A DNA stretch of 64,000 bases from Larix kaempferi (GCA_027924585.1 BSBM01000865.1:1116001-1180000), one strand, 5' to 3'. Positions 33,842 to 45,358 are shown, numbered from the stretch's first letter. Numbers and translations: made by a program. Notes: generated by a model not told the origin, from the letters alone.

Positions 33842-34449
33842 ATGGGGATAGGGGTTGAACCCTCCAAATCTATAGATTTTTCTATTTCCCCATTCTTTCG
33901 ATGGCACAATACCATAACATGGTGCCCAACACGATGTTATCCCACATTTTTGGCGATTATGGACCTTCAATGGGCACTATGTCCATATATTTTGTCTCCT
34001 CTTCCTTTATTCGACATGATCTCTATGAATTGATGACTTCCTCTTCTAGATCAAAGTCATGGTTTCCAATGCTGATGTGCTAGCCACGCACATCTTTCAT
34101 TTAAATCATATTGGTTTGTTTGTGGGGAAAATTCACCTAGGACACTCCACATCAAAAATATTTTGGACCACCAAAAGTCTAGTTTCATTCAGAAAATAAG
34201 TGAGGATACAATCCCCTCACTTTTCTACTTTCCATCCATTGTGCTTTACTTAGATGCATTCCTTTTAAACCCACACAAAGATACTCTTTATCACCTCTTT
34301 TGAAGTCCTCACTCTCCAGTCAAGAATAACATATTCGTACAACTCATCGAGATATTTAGGAGGAAAATATTCAATAGAAGGAACTTGAACATTCTCACCT
34401 TGATCCATGATTATAGGAGGCTTATATAGTTTCAAGTTTTCAACATTAA
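33842..34449 (-). mobile_element. Ty3/gypsy fragment J2 (pol C-terminus and 3' region)
   Basis: The minus strand from 34449 downward reads VENLKLYKPPIIMDQGENVQ, then YLDELYEYVILDWRVR and a chromodomain-like tail, the C-terminal end of a gypsy integrase. The 3' region 33842-34080 matches 46990-47228, and 34090-34449 matches 53243-53600, so a second copy (J1) exists in this window. The CACTA terminus at 34450 cuts it immediately after CATTAA, whereas J1 continues with CCACATAATACATC, which fixes the CACTA boundary. Confidence 0.8.
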
Positions 34450-34867
34450 TACTACAAGTAAAATACCCTGTCGAGGAGGTTATAGCGGAGGTTTTTAGTG
34501 TTACAATATTGGTCAAAATTCTCAAAAAAACCTTTGCTACAACCTCCACAAATGGTACAGGATGCTTTAGCAAAGGATTTTACGGAAATGTATTATAACT
34601 AAAAAAAATGCGACGGACAGATACTTTTGCAGAGGTTTTATTTTTGATGCACTTTATTGAAACAAATGCATTGATGCTAACACATGTAAAATGCACCGGC
34701 GCATTTCAAATGAATACACACACCAGTGCACATACAAATTTGTGCAGTGGTGCCTGAAAATACACATAGCACTAGTGCGTACCAAAATTTTAAGCAAAAC
34801 CGATGCTTTATAACAATATACACAGTGGTTTCAATTCTCACTAACTCATTCGGTTAAGGTGTGGGTC

Positions 34868-35700
34868 TGTTAGGATATTCCTATACTCCATCCTAGTCCT
34901 ACCAACATTTTCATCCTTTGCATTTTCAGTATTGCATGCATTCCTACATACAGCATGCATTCTGCATGCATTGCATGCATCCGCATGCTTCCCAGTCATC
35001 AAGTTGATATCTCTAGCACCCAGTCCCTAGTCTTCCAGCACTCGAGAGCTTATTTCCACTCAGATTGAGCCCTCCTAGCCAGTGATGCACCCACATCTCA
35101 CCATCCACTTGACAAAGGCACCCTTCTTCACCTACCAGTCCAGTTGTCTTCAGTTAACTGAGTTATCTCCTTGATTTTAAGCTTGACTCAGTCTTAACTG
35201 ACCTTACCACTCCGATGGATGTCCAGTGTGACTAGACTGCTCATTCTAACTTCATTTAACTCCTCATGCGCCCTCCACTGAGCCTCATTCATTCAGTTAG
35301 TTCCAGTTACACTCAGTTACACCTACTGCACTCAATTAGACTCAGTTTGATTGATGGTTGACAGTTACTTGAGCATTGATGACTCCACTGATGATGAGAT
35401 AGACTTCTAGTTGTGCTCCGATGACACTCCAGTGATCTTTTGATCACTCCATGAAGGCTAATTCGAATTTCCACCTTGGCATTCGAATCCTCATGCATTG
35501 TACTACTTATTTGTCCATATTGTGATTAATTAATTAGTGTGTGTGTGAAGTATTTTTTCTTCTATTCGAGTTCTACTGTATTATTATTCTGTTGCTCATC
35601 TTACTGCATTGACCACTCTTAATCTTATTCCTAAATTATTTCATTGTGAGGTATACATCATCTCTTAGATCTGCTGTGAGGATTTTCACATAGAGCATGT
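34868..35700 (+). repeat. 5' LTR of element E
   Basis: Ends TTTTCACA. Contains several direct and inverted TGCATGCA words at 34938-34985, one of the length differences from the 3' LTR. Confidence 0.9.
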
Positions 35701-35848
35701 TGAGAGTATTGTTTATCTCCATTCCTGAGAGTTTTTTGCAGGTTATTATCAAGATTTCGAGTGCAGCAGTTGCAACAGTTTCTGCACTTTTGTAGTAGTA
35801 GTAGTTGCAGATATTTTCTACTGTTTTTGCAGGTCTTCTACAGATTCC

Positions 35849-36385
35849 ATGTATTCAGAAGAAATCCCTCTTCTTTCTCCATTGAACTATGATGAATGGA
35901 AACCAAAAATGATAGCATATTTGAAGAGCCGTGGTCTTTTTGATTATTGTTTTGAAAGAGAGTTCGAATCCTATGAAGACGAGAAAGACTGGTTAAATAA
36001 AGCTAACAATGTCATTGCAACCATGATGTTTGCTATGCCTCGATGGATGGCATATGACCTCCTTGATGATGTTGAATCTCCAAAAGAGCTATGGGCCCAC
36101 TTGGATGAAAGATTTGGCAATCAGAATGAAGGGATTGGTCCAATCCATTTCGAGAGCAAGCCCACTATTGCATTCGCTTTATTTGAGGATCTCATGGGTC
36201 ATGAACCAATATCAAACATATCTCATATTGAAGTTGTCCACAAAGAAGAAGAACTTGCAAATTCTACACTCATGCTCCAAATTTCTTCTATTTCGAATTA
36301 TGTGCCAGCTCAGACTCTAGAAATTGTAGAAGGTCCTAAATCCTCTCTTGCACCAGATTTTGTTGGTTTGCATCTGATCTATTGA
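35849..36385 (+). CDS. Copia-type Gag-like protein of element E
   Basis: A 178-residue ORF. It opens LSPLNYDEWKPKMIAYLKSR and continues WLNKANNVIATMMFAMP, YDLLDDVESPKELWAHLDER, the pattern of the UBN2/DUF4219 gag domain of plant copia elements (a N-Y-x-x-W start, a middle helix, then A-K-E-L-W-x-x-L). Gag forms the particle that packages element RNA. No zinc knuckle is present. Compared with the homologous frame in element F, the E protein is cut short by a frameshift near 36375; after it, another frame reads IGGNSFALLDHSPLMYYYMI, matching F's GGDAFSLLDHMIPMKFYLII. So the natural product was about 220 residues or more. Start chosen because F's homologous ATG is at a matching place. Confidence 0.75.
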   Translation: MYSEEIPLLSPLNYDEWKPKMIAYLKSRGLFDYCFEREFESYEDEKDWLNKANNVIATMMFAMPRWMAYDLLDDVESPKELWAHLDERFGNQNEGIGPIHFESKPTIAFALFEDLMGHEPISNISHIEVVHKEEELANSTLMLQISSISNYVPAQTLEIVEGPKSSLAPDFVGLHLIY

Positions 36386-36516
36386 ATGTTTCGGAGGTAA
36401 AATCAGCCATTGGAGGTAATTCATTCGCTCTCCTTGATCACTCACCTCTTATGTACTACTATATGATCATTATTTCATGCTTTCAGAAGGTTATTGAAGA
36501 TAATGGCCATTAACAT

Positions 36517-36792
36517 TTGCTTGGGATAATGTCTCATGCATTTACTGGTTTTGATCTCACCTCTAATGGTTCAAAGGAGATCTCAAGAAACCATGATTCA
36601 AGTCTTGGATCTAATTTGGATTCCAAGCAAACACTGATATTTGATGGCCATTGCCATTCGCTTGGGATAATTTCTCATGCATTCAATGGTTTAGATCTCA
36701 CCTCAAATGGTTCAAAGGAGATCTTAAGAAACCATTCTTTAAGTCTTGGATCTGATTTGGATTCAAAACATTTACTATTATTTGATGGTTCT
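36517..36792 (+). repeat. 138-bp tandem duplication in element E
   Basis: Two copies, each with CTTGGGATAAT, TCTCATGCATT, GATCTCACCTC and GGTTCAAAGGAGATCT. Related loose copies occur at 39180-39420 (minus) in element F. Confidence 0.85.
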
Positions 36793-37204
36793 TTTGAGCA
36801 TAATCTCACCTAGGATGGTTCGAAGGAGAAGACAAAAGACTATCTGCACATTCATAGATTTGATCCTACCTCAGCTGATTCGAATCACAGGTTCAAGGAT
36901 CATCCTCATACTTTTGGATTTGTTCTCATCACATTCGATCTGAAGAGCAAGTACAAGCACATGCTTTCTGAGCATGATCCACTTCTTCCCAAGAAGAAGA
37001 TACCTCTAGACATATGACCAAACATCACACCTACTTGAGTTTGGAGCATTTATTTTTGTGTGTGCCTTAAAGTCTATTTTGAGGGGGGGTATTTTTCCCA
37101 TGAGGTTTTCCCCATTTCCTCGGTTTATTGACTGTTATTATTATTCATTGTATTGGGTGACCTTTGGTCTTAGTTACCAGGGCCCAGGATGGATTAAGGG
37201 GGCG

Positions 37205-37997
37205 TGTTAGGATATTCCTATACTCCATCCTAGCCCTACCAGCATTTTCATCCTTTTCATTTTCAGTCTTGCATGCATTCCTGCATGCATTGCATGCATC
37301 CGCATGCTTCCCAGTCATCAGGTTGATACCTCCAACACCTATTCCCTAGTCTTCTAGCACTTGGGATCTTATTTCCACTTAGATTGAGCCCTCCTAGCTA
37401 GTGATGCGCCCACATCTTACCATCCACTTGACAAAGGTGCCCTTCTTCACCTACCAGTCCAGTTGTCTTCAGTTAACTGAGTTCTCTCCTTGATTTTAGG
37501 TTTGACTCACTCTTAACTGACCTTACCACTTCGATGGACCTCTAGTGTGATTAGACTGCTCATTTTGACTTCAATTAGCTCCTCATGCGCCCTCCACTAA
37601 GCCTCCTTCATTCAGTTAGTTCCAGTTACACCTACCACACTCAGTTAGACTCAGTTTAACTGATGGTTGATAGTTACTTGAGCATTGATGACTCCACTGA
37701 TTATGAGATAGACTTCTAGTTGTGCTCCGATGACACTCCAGTGATCTTTTGATCGCTCCATGAAGGCTAATTCGAATTTCCACCTTGGCATTCGAATCTT
37801 CATGCATTGTACTACTTATTTTTCCATATTGTGATTAATTAATTAGTGTGTGTGAAATATTTTTGCTTCTCTCCGAGTTCTACTGTATTATTATTCTGTT
37901 GCTCAACTTACTGCATTGACCACTCTTAATATTATTCCTAAATTATTTCATTGTGAGGTATACATCATCTCTTATATCTTCTTTGAGGATTTTCATA
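37205..37997 (+). repeat. 3' LTR of element E
   Basis: Partner of 34868-35700; ends CATA instead of CACA, followed directly by the GGGTC duplication. Confidence 0.9.
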
Positions 37998-38175
37998 GGG
38001 TCTCGTCAGCAGGGCAACCCGAGTTCAATTCCCCTTAGGGGTGAGCTAGTTGGGAGGAGACACCCAAAAATCCAACCATCATAAGGGTTGGTGTGGACCA
38101 GGCCGAGTGCGATCCCCGGGTGACTTTGACGGCTTAGATGCCCCTGGGTTGTGGTTCTTAACCAATGGTTCATTG

Positions 38176-38862
38176 TGTGAAACTCCACATGGGTAGATCA
38201 CTAAGATTGAACAAACCTAACAATATCACTCAGTTAATTACAGAGAAGAATTAGCAAGAAGATGATCAAAATTCACACATTAAACTCAAAAGATGTGAGA
38301 AAATGTTGTTGATACATTCATCAGCTGTAAGCTAGAAAAAATATGTCCATACAATAGAATGAATTCGATTACCCCTGGAAGGATTCGAATTGTCCTCAAT
38401 TCATGGCTTAGTTAGCATTGGAACCATCTCCTGATAAGACTCAATGACCATTGATGGTGAATAAACAGTCAAATGAGGTATAACTAATCCTAAATGAACC
38501 ATGTGAGCACCGAAATAGGGGAGGAGACTCCAAGGGGTGCATAATTGGCTGTTAGTAGTCTAGTGTATTCCTTCTACACTCTGAGTCAATTGGGAGCTAC
38601 AGTCAGTTATCTGAGCAATCAATGCATGAATTGACTGATGGAGGTCCTATAACTGTGTAGTAGGGCGCATTAGTAACTGCAGTGATGACAACAATGCCCA
38701 CTAGGTGGGTAGGAGGGCTACAGATGACTAGAAACAGGCTCCTGGGGGCCTAAAACAAAGACTAGGTGCTAGGATACTCCACTACTGCTGACTGGATGCA
38801 TGCAGTGCTGCATGGAATGCATGCATGCAAATCCAACATGTGATGCTGAGAATATTCCAACA
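38176..38862 (-). repeat. 3' LTR of element F
   Basis: 687 bp, partner of 40577-41269. Confidence 0.88.
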
Positions 38863-39409
38863 CGCCCCCTTAAGCTGGACTATGAGGAAATAAAACTGAA
38901 AAAATAGGGCCTTGGTTACTGATACCAAAGGTCATCCCGTACAACAATCTAAATAAAATGTGAGGAAAGAAGGAAAACCCAGTGGGAAACCCCCCCCCCC
39001 CCCCCTCAAGATAAATTTTAACACACCAAAAATTTCCGCTGAAGACTCAAGTAGGTGTGATGCTTGATTTAATTTTTGGAGGTATATTCCTCTTGGGAAG
39101 AAGTGGATCATGCTCCAAAAACATGTGCTTGAGTTATCCTTTAGTGGATGCAAGCAAATTTGGAGGCTTCCTGAACTTTCTCTTCAGACCAAGCATGGTG
39201 AGAACAAATCCAAAAATATGAATATCATTCTGGAACCTATGATTCGAACCAACCGAGGTAGGATCAGCTCCAATCAGATCTGATTGCTCTTGAAACTTGA
39301 ACTTCTGATAAATGGAAGTTAAATCAGCTCCAATAATTGAAATATGGTTTCTTGTGATCTCCTTTGAACCAGCAGGGGTGAGATCAAAACCAAAATCACA
39401 AAAACGTGC

Positions 39410-40216
39410 CTAAGACTTGAACCCAAGCGAATGGTAGTGTCCTCCATCTTCAGTGAAACTCTGAGAATTTATGCCAATGATCAAATAGAATTTCATAGGA
39501 ATCATGTGATCAAGGAGGGAGAATGCATCACCTCCAAACTCTGATTTACCCTCCAAAGAATTTAGTAGATCATCATTCTGCACACTAGCAGACTCATGGG
39601 AAGTAGAGAATTCAAAACTCTCTTCAACTTCTAGAGTAGTAACTGAAAAATCTTGCTCAGAATTTGAAATAGAATATGGATCATCTCCATTAGTTGTGTC
39701 ACTTTCATTTGCATCAGCTACATGGGAAATGGACAATTCGAAACTATCTTCAACTTCTAGAGCAGCAGAGGAAGGAATATCTTCAACATGAATTTTCTGT
39801 GTTGAATCTGTAGCTTATTCTTCATCTTGAACAACTTCATTATGAGATATGATTGATGCCAAAACATAATTAGAGAGAACACTGGAGGAGGTATCACTGG
39901 GCTTGTTCTCCAAATGGCTAGCATGATCCTCTTCCTTATGTTTTCCAAATTATCTATCCAATCTGGTCCATATATCACTTGGATGTTCATTAGTATTAAT
40001 GAGGTAGGGCATACTAGGATACATAGCAATACATATTGCTCCTAAGGCTCTGTCACAATCATTTAGTCAATCATCCTCCTCTTCATAGGAATCAAAATGT
40101 CTCACAACACCAATACACATATCAAAAAGACCATGTCTCTTCAAATATGCTATCATCTTTGGTTTCCACTCATCATAGTTGTATGGATAGAGAGAAGGAA
40201 TTGCTTTCAGATCCAT
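39410..40216 (-). pseudogene. Copia-type Gag-like pseudogene of element F
   Basis: One frame of 269 codons from the ATG at 40214-40216 to the stop at 39410 with three in-frame stops (after a SYEEEDD segment, before FGKHKEEDH, and before ATDSTQKIH). It opens LYPYNYDEWKPKMIAYLKRH like the E protein, then SDIWTRLDR for the A-K-E-L-W region, and goes on into an acidic serine-rich C-terminal half with two similar blocks, EVEDSFELSISHVADANESD and EVEESFEFSTSHESASVQND, i.e. an internal duplication of about 50 residues. It would have made the particle protein. It is now inactive. Confidence 0.75.
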
Positions 40217-40564
40217 GGAAGTTGTTGCTGGATTCTGAATCTACTGCTGCAACTGCACAAAACTGCTGCAACTGCAGAAAACTACTGTTGTACTAAAAAA
40301 ACTTCGAATAACCTGCAAAAACAATGAAATTTATCTGGAGGAATGTTACAAAATCTATTGAACATTGCTTTAGGACAGTGATCACTTTATTTGGATCCTT
40401 CACACCTGGATAGACCTCACTGGATTTCTCCAGTGAATTCAATGCAATGGCACCAGGATTTGTTGTTGAAATCCAGAGGCTTTTGGTGCTCTACTGAAAA
40501 ACAACTGTTCAATAAACTGTTGTAATTTTTGCAATTGCTGCAACTTCTACAAAATCTCTCACAA

Positions 40565-40576
40565 GCTCTAATACCA
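40565..40576 (-). other. Primer-binding site of element F
   Basis: TGGTATTAGAGC on the minus strand, one C-to-T change from the tRNA-iMet complement, adjoining the 5' LTR. Confidence 0.85.
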
Positions 40577-41269
40577 TGTGAAATTCCATAGGGGTAGATC
40601 ACTAATATTGAATAAACCTCACAATTTCACTCAGTTAATTGCAGAGAAGAATTAGCAAGAAGATGATCAAAATTCACACATTAAACTCAAAAGACGTGAG
40701 AAACTGTTGTTGATACATTCATCAGCTATAAGTTGGAAAAAAGATGTCAATACAATAGAATGAATTCGATTACCCTTGGAAGGATTCAAATTCTCCTCAA
40801 GTCATGTCTTAGTCAGAATTGGAACCATCTCCCAATAAGACTCATTGACCACTGATGGTGAATAAACAGTCAACTGAGGTAGAATTGAGCCTAACTGAAC
40901 CATGTGAGCACTGAAATAGGGGAGGAGACTCCAAGGGGTGCATAACTGGCTGTTAGTATTCAATTGGCGTCCTTCTACACTCTGAAATAGTGAACCGGGA
41001 GCTATAGTTAGTTAACTGAGTAATCAATGCATGAACTAATTGATGGAGGTCCTAGAACTGTGTATTAGGGCGCATTAGTAACTGCAGTGATGACAACAAT
41101 GCACAATAGGTGGGTAGGAGGGCTACTGATGACTAGAAACAAGCTCCAGGGGGCCTAAAACAAGGAAGGTGCTAGGATACTCCACTGCTGCTGACTGAAT
41201 GCATGCAGTGTTGCATGGAATGCATGCATGCATGCAAATCCAACATTTGATGGTGAGAATATTCCAACA
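40577..41269 (-). repeat. 5' LTR of element F
   Basis: 693 bp, partner of 38176-38862. Confidence 0.88.
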
Positions 41270-41875
41270 CGTTGCTACCAGACCCAAGTGATGGGAAATA
41301 GAACAAACAAACAAAAAAACAATATAAGCAACAGTGTTTTACATTACATGTCGCACCGATGCTTACAAACTATTAAAACACACCAGTGTGATAATTGGAG
41401 GAAAACAAAAAGGTAAAGTTGACTATGAAAATGACTCTTGCTATATTTTAAAATTAACAGTGTGGTTAACATAAAATAGCACACCAGTGCGTGATAATAG
41501 AAAATCTCCAAGCCATGCAGCAAGTGTTCTGTTACACCAGGACTATTTTCTTAAAAGCGCATTGGTGCGACATTCTCTCAAACACACTGGTGCTACATTG
41601 TCAAAAAGCACCGATGTGATTAATAAGTTCATATGCACATGTGATTAATTTTATGTTTGGATAATAGTGTTCAATTCTATTATTCATCAGAAATTGAAAT
41701 ATTTTTTTATAGTAGTATTCATTTAAATTTTTATTATTGCGTATGGATATGATGTTTGGATTAATTTGTTATATCATAAATTTTTGCATCTATTGTAATA
41801 TTAGTCATCCATATATTTAATAACTGATGTAACATTTCATGACACTAGAAAATGCAATAGAATAAAAAACTTCAT

Positions 41876-44800
41876 TTTATTATATAGAAATAAGAGGCCC
41901 TTTGTCATACAAAATGGGACAACATAAAGTCCACAATAATCAAAATGTCAATGTGCATGTAATTGTCCTGTTGTCTTTCAATTGGAACACTATGTCTAGT
42001 ACATTATACAAAATGTCTGATTTTCATAGACATTTATTTCAAAATATAAAACATCTTCCATTAACATCCAAAATATATGGATCATCATTCTTTGCTGGAA
42101 CTGCTGTCAGTGCTCAAGCCACTTGCTTGACTTGTATTATTTGGCCGAATGTTTTGTTGACTGCTTCGATTGTTTTGCTCTTCTCCAGCTTCCATCTGCA
42201 AACTGTTGGCGTCCATTTTGTCACCATTTTTGAACATCAAACACACTCTGATTGGAATTACTTTCACTATTTTTGATGTAATAAGTCATTCTGCTTGCCA
42301 TTCAGACCATCAAACAGATTAGGTATGCATATATTCACACATCACATGAATTTTGGGTAAAAATCGTCATATTGTGATTTATTGATGTTTATTTGATATT
42401 TATTGGCTTGCTTGGAAAATATATTTCATTCTATAGGTTGTGGCTCTTAAAAAACCGCCATTCAGATGCATATTCACATTGCAAACGATCAGCTGTATTT
42501 ATTCCACCATTCAGACCCGCATTCAACCCATGAGATCGTTAGTTGAGATATTCTCGGGCTGTTAGAAAGCAAATCGTCACATGGGTTCTGTTTGGAACGT
42601 GGCTCTTATGATGTGTGAGTTGGTGTTCTAGAGGATTCCTTCTCCTGCACGCTCAGCTCGACAGCGCATATCTCTCTGCCCACGTCAAAGAGGATTAACA
42701 TTTCAATGACCGTGTGGAGGAAACTGATGCCATGAACCTGGTGGATGCTCTGTGCGTGTCGTAAACTGTTATGGGGCCGTTCCTTGGCCATGAGTTGTCG
42801 TGAGTTGCTGAGCAGAGCCGGTTTTGGGCATTTAAGATTGTCTATTATTAGAGCAGTCGACCACTAAAGGGTCGACTCACTCCCCTCAATTGTAACTCTG
42901 TATATATAGCCGTCTTCGTGACTGAGACGAGTTAGTCTTAGTCTTGGGAGTCTTAGGAAGTTTTTAGTCTGCAAATAGATACATAAACTCTGTAACTCTG
43001 TTTAATTTAATATACTTCTGTCTTAGTCTTATGAGAGTTGAATAACATGCATGGTGATTGATTGATTAAGGTCCAGCCTTTGATTGCTGAGAAGGGCCCC
43101 TCAACAATCAGTGGTCTTCCGTCTGTGCATATAATTTGTTTCTGTCTTCTGCAGATAAGTTGTGTATTTGTTTAATTTCTGTATTTATTTCGTATATGAT
43201 ATCTTTGTTCTGCAATGTATAAGTTGTTTTACTGTTTATATAAATGATACCTCTGTTTTATGATCTGTATGTTTAATTTATTGTTCATATTTATGATATT
43301 TTCAGAATAGTAATTGGTGACCGATCATACTTAGTTTGCTTAGTCACATTTAGTATGATGCTTAGTTTACTTGAATTTAGTTTGCTTAGTTTTCTTTTAG
43401 TTTTTACAACTACTTAGAGTTTAGTTAGCTTAACCTTCAAGTTTATTTATAATTAGAATTAGCTCTGATAAGTTTCTTATAGCTGTATTTTAGTTCATCT
43501 CCTTTTAAGTATCGCTCTGTCATGTACTATGAACTAGCTTCCCTTCCCTAGACATAGAATAGTGTAGCTTGCTTCCCGTAGATCTCCCTTCTAAACACCC
43601 TACTTACTGCTTCCCCTACATTGTAGGATCACATGCATAAGCCGACTAGTAGTTAAGATCATCCCATCTTCTCTTTCCTTTAGTTCAAATCGTTTTCTTC
43701 CATCTGGACAGTCATCCGGATCGTCATTCGGACCTTAATACTTCTTGCATCGTTTTTATGTTTAAATAGAATCTAGTTTCTTAGGTTTTTCAAATTGCAA
43801 TATCTTTTACCTTTAATTAGAATTCTTAGGTGTCATTCAGATCTTGTTTTATATTGTATAGAGTCTTTCAAGTTTTATCATCATTCTTAGCTTCCATCTC
43901 ATCTTCTTTAACTTTGCTTTAACTGCTTTTTAAAATTATGTCTTTCATGTTTAATTTGTCAAAATGTTACTGTTTCAGAACTTGTTAGTTTCAGTCTTAG
44001 GGTAATTCATTATATGTTCTTAAGATTAATTTTTGGATTAGAACTAATAATTTCATTCTCCAAATATTTTAGTTTTGATAGTCTCTTCGTTAAACATAGG
44101 AATAGTTTCTCATTCAAACAGATAATAAAGATGTTCCTGAAATAAAGTTTGGTTCAAAAATAAATATATCTTTATCAAGTTTTTTACTTGCTTCTATATA
44201 ATATATCTTTATCAAGTTTTCTACTTGCTTCCAAATCAAATTCAGAAATAAATTTATTAAGTTTTCTACTTGTTTCTAGATTTCATTAGTTGTACATCAT
44301 TTTGCTTATAGACAGAAGATAGATCATACTGTTTAAAGTTAATTGTAATTGGTCTCTTTGTAGTTTACATCTCTTTGCCGAGATTAGGTTAGATTTATTT
44401 CCATTTTGTTTTGCTATTACATTTGAAAGTCATTTTGATACATTCACTCCAATTCCTATCACATTTGACGAACAAAATCAAGGAGAATGGAATTAGATAC
44501 TTAGCGTAGCCTTGAAGTATTGATTGCATGCATGAATAGTTGTCGAATTCACTAAGTAGTTTGTAGTTTCTGTTTTCAGTCAAGTAGTTTCCAATTTCAT
44601 CAAAACAGTTTCAGGTCAATTTAGTTTTTCTCTTTGGAATAATATTGTTGTTTTTATATCTTTCAGTTCTTATCCATAGAATAGAGTTGCAGAGCTTGAT
44701 ACAATTATGATTTGTTGGTTTAACTAGGTTTAATTAGTTCCTTTGTTGTCTTTCTGAAGTTTGACTTCGATTTTCATTTTGAAAGATCTTTCGTTCTTTT

Positions 44801-45358
44801 CTTTATTAAATATTTCTAAGGTCTGACAGGCCGAAATCTTAGGTACCATTCTACCTTAGCATATACTTTGCCTCAACTCTAAGATTACCAACCCTGGTCA
44901 ATAATTAAATATTTTGGTGATTCCTTAAGACAATAATTACACCTCAACACAAACATAAATAAAGTTTAATGAATGTATCTACATTGCTAGGAATAATGAA
45001 AATTAAAATAGATAATACAGATGAATGTAAATTAAAAAACGACGTACCATAGCAAGAATTGAGTCTTGAATGATACACACTCCTTCAAAACCACACCACA
45101 TCTCATGCCTTGTTTCAACAAATATTCTGTTGGCTGCACTCCATACTTGGTTTCCTGGAAGTTTTATACCCTGTAACAAATCATAGATTTAATATAAATG
45201 ATTTTTTTGTTCGATTAATTATAAAATGAGAGAAGTAAAAAAACATAGATACTTACACATTCCACAATTAATTTTTGATATGCCAACATATACTCACAAC
45301 CTTTACTTAACCAAATGTCAATCAAGTCTTTTGATGGCTCTTGTTTGTACGTTAAGAC
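41876..45358 (-). CDS. Unrecognised multi-exon gene, possibly a CACTA second gene
   Basis: Two adjoining exons are clear on the minus strand. Exon 45257-45358 (34 codons, LTYKQEPSKDLIDIWLSKGC...) begins after AAATAG and ends at gtaagt. Exon 45048-45170 (41 codons, GIKLPGNQVWSAANRIFVET...) begins after TTGTTACAG and ends at gtacgt. Both have lengths divisible by three and join in phase 0 with no stop. A probable last exon (about 42085-42250, MFKNGDKMDANSLQMEAGEE, Ser/Gln-rich end, TGA at 42085) is followed by AATAAA at 41876-41881. I do not recognise the protein. The gene ends about 0.9 kb (insertions subtracted) from the CACTA terminus at 34450, which suggests it belongs to that element. A (TA)n tract cuts off upstream exons. 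The 2.8-kb gap to the last exon is unusually long. Whether it is intact is unknown. Confidence 0.5.
42280..45040. other. T-rich intron or insertion, with a promoter-like/LTR-like block
   Basis: No ORF of note. At about 42780-43115 the plus strand has a TATA box (TGTATATATAGCC, 42899-42911) followed by a GC-richer leader and a TTGATTGCTGAGAAGGGCCC block ending CTCAACA, which looks like an LTR (U3-R-U5) without a visible partner. 43130-44850 is T-rich with repeats of TATCAAGTTTTCTACTTGCTTC at 44170-44275. Confidence 0.35.

Larger units (their letters stand above)
34868..37997 (+). mobile_element. Gag-only copia-like LTR element E
   Basis: LTRs 34868-35700 (833 bp) and 37205-37997 (793 bp) both start TGTTAGGATATTCC; GGGTC is duplicated at 34863-34867 and 37998-38002. 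The interior is only 1.5 kb, with a gag-type ORF at 35849 and a purine tract (ATTAAGGGGGCG, 37193-37204). Next to the 5' LTR only TAGAGC (35701-35706) remains of the TGGTATTAGAGC primer site seen in sister element F, so six bases appear lost. No enzyme genes. Confidence 0.9.
38176..41269 (-). mobile_element. Gag-only copia-like LTR element F, sister of E
   Basis: LTRs 38176-38862 and 40577-41269, TGTGAAA...CCAACA on the plus strand, with primer site TGGTATTAGAGC on the minus strand (plus-strand GCTCTAATACCA, 40565-40576) and a purine tract (complement of CGCCCCCTTAA, 38863-38873). TSD CATTG (38171-38175) and CGTTG (41270-41274), one mismatch. Its LTR ends and gag are homologous to element E, which lies in the opposite orientation about 180 bp away in the same SINE. 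A run of 16 C at 38990-39005 is present. Confidence 0.88.
34832..41317 (+). mobile_element. tRNA-derived SINE split by elements E and F
   Basis: The SINE pieces are about 34832-34867, 38003-38175 and 41275-41317, some 250 bp in all. The A-box-like TAACTCATTCGG (34842-34853) and B-box GAGTTCAATTCC (38021-38032) come to lie 44 nt apart once E is removed, the spacing in a tRNA gene. The tail is A-rich (AACAAACAAACAAAAAAAC, 41302-41320). AACAATATA flanks it at 34812-34820 and 41318-41326, and a duplication of about 20 bp with a small indel is likely. Transcription by RNA polymerase III and use of a LINE reverse transcriptase are family knowledge. Confidence 0.65.
34450..41880 (-). mobile_element. 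CACTA-type transposon, left terminus and subterminal region, carrying nested SINE, E and F
   Basis: The terminus TACTACAAGTAAAATACCCT (C to T at the first base) lies exactly at the break in gypsy copy J2. The subterminal zone, once the nested insertions are subtracted (34450-34820 joined to 41327-41650), carries the same GCACCGGTGC-like words as the 26380-28441 end (TGCACCGGCGC, CACCAGTGCG, CGCACCGATGC, GCACTAGTGCG). It totals about 0.9 kb up to a minus-strand polyadenylation signal at 41876. The opposite end was not found. Confidence 0.7.

Noticed and set aside
38003-38030. Functional tRNA gene
   Set aside because: Only A- and B-box-like sequences remain, split by element E; no cloverleaf or acceptor stem can be formed, so SINE head is the better call.
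41902-42276. 124-codon plus ORF
   Set aside because: Antisense to the exon with a stop and polyadenylation signal on the minus strand; hydrophobic composition is typical of an antisense shadow.
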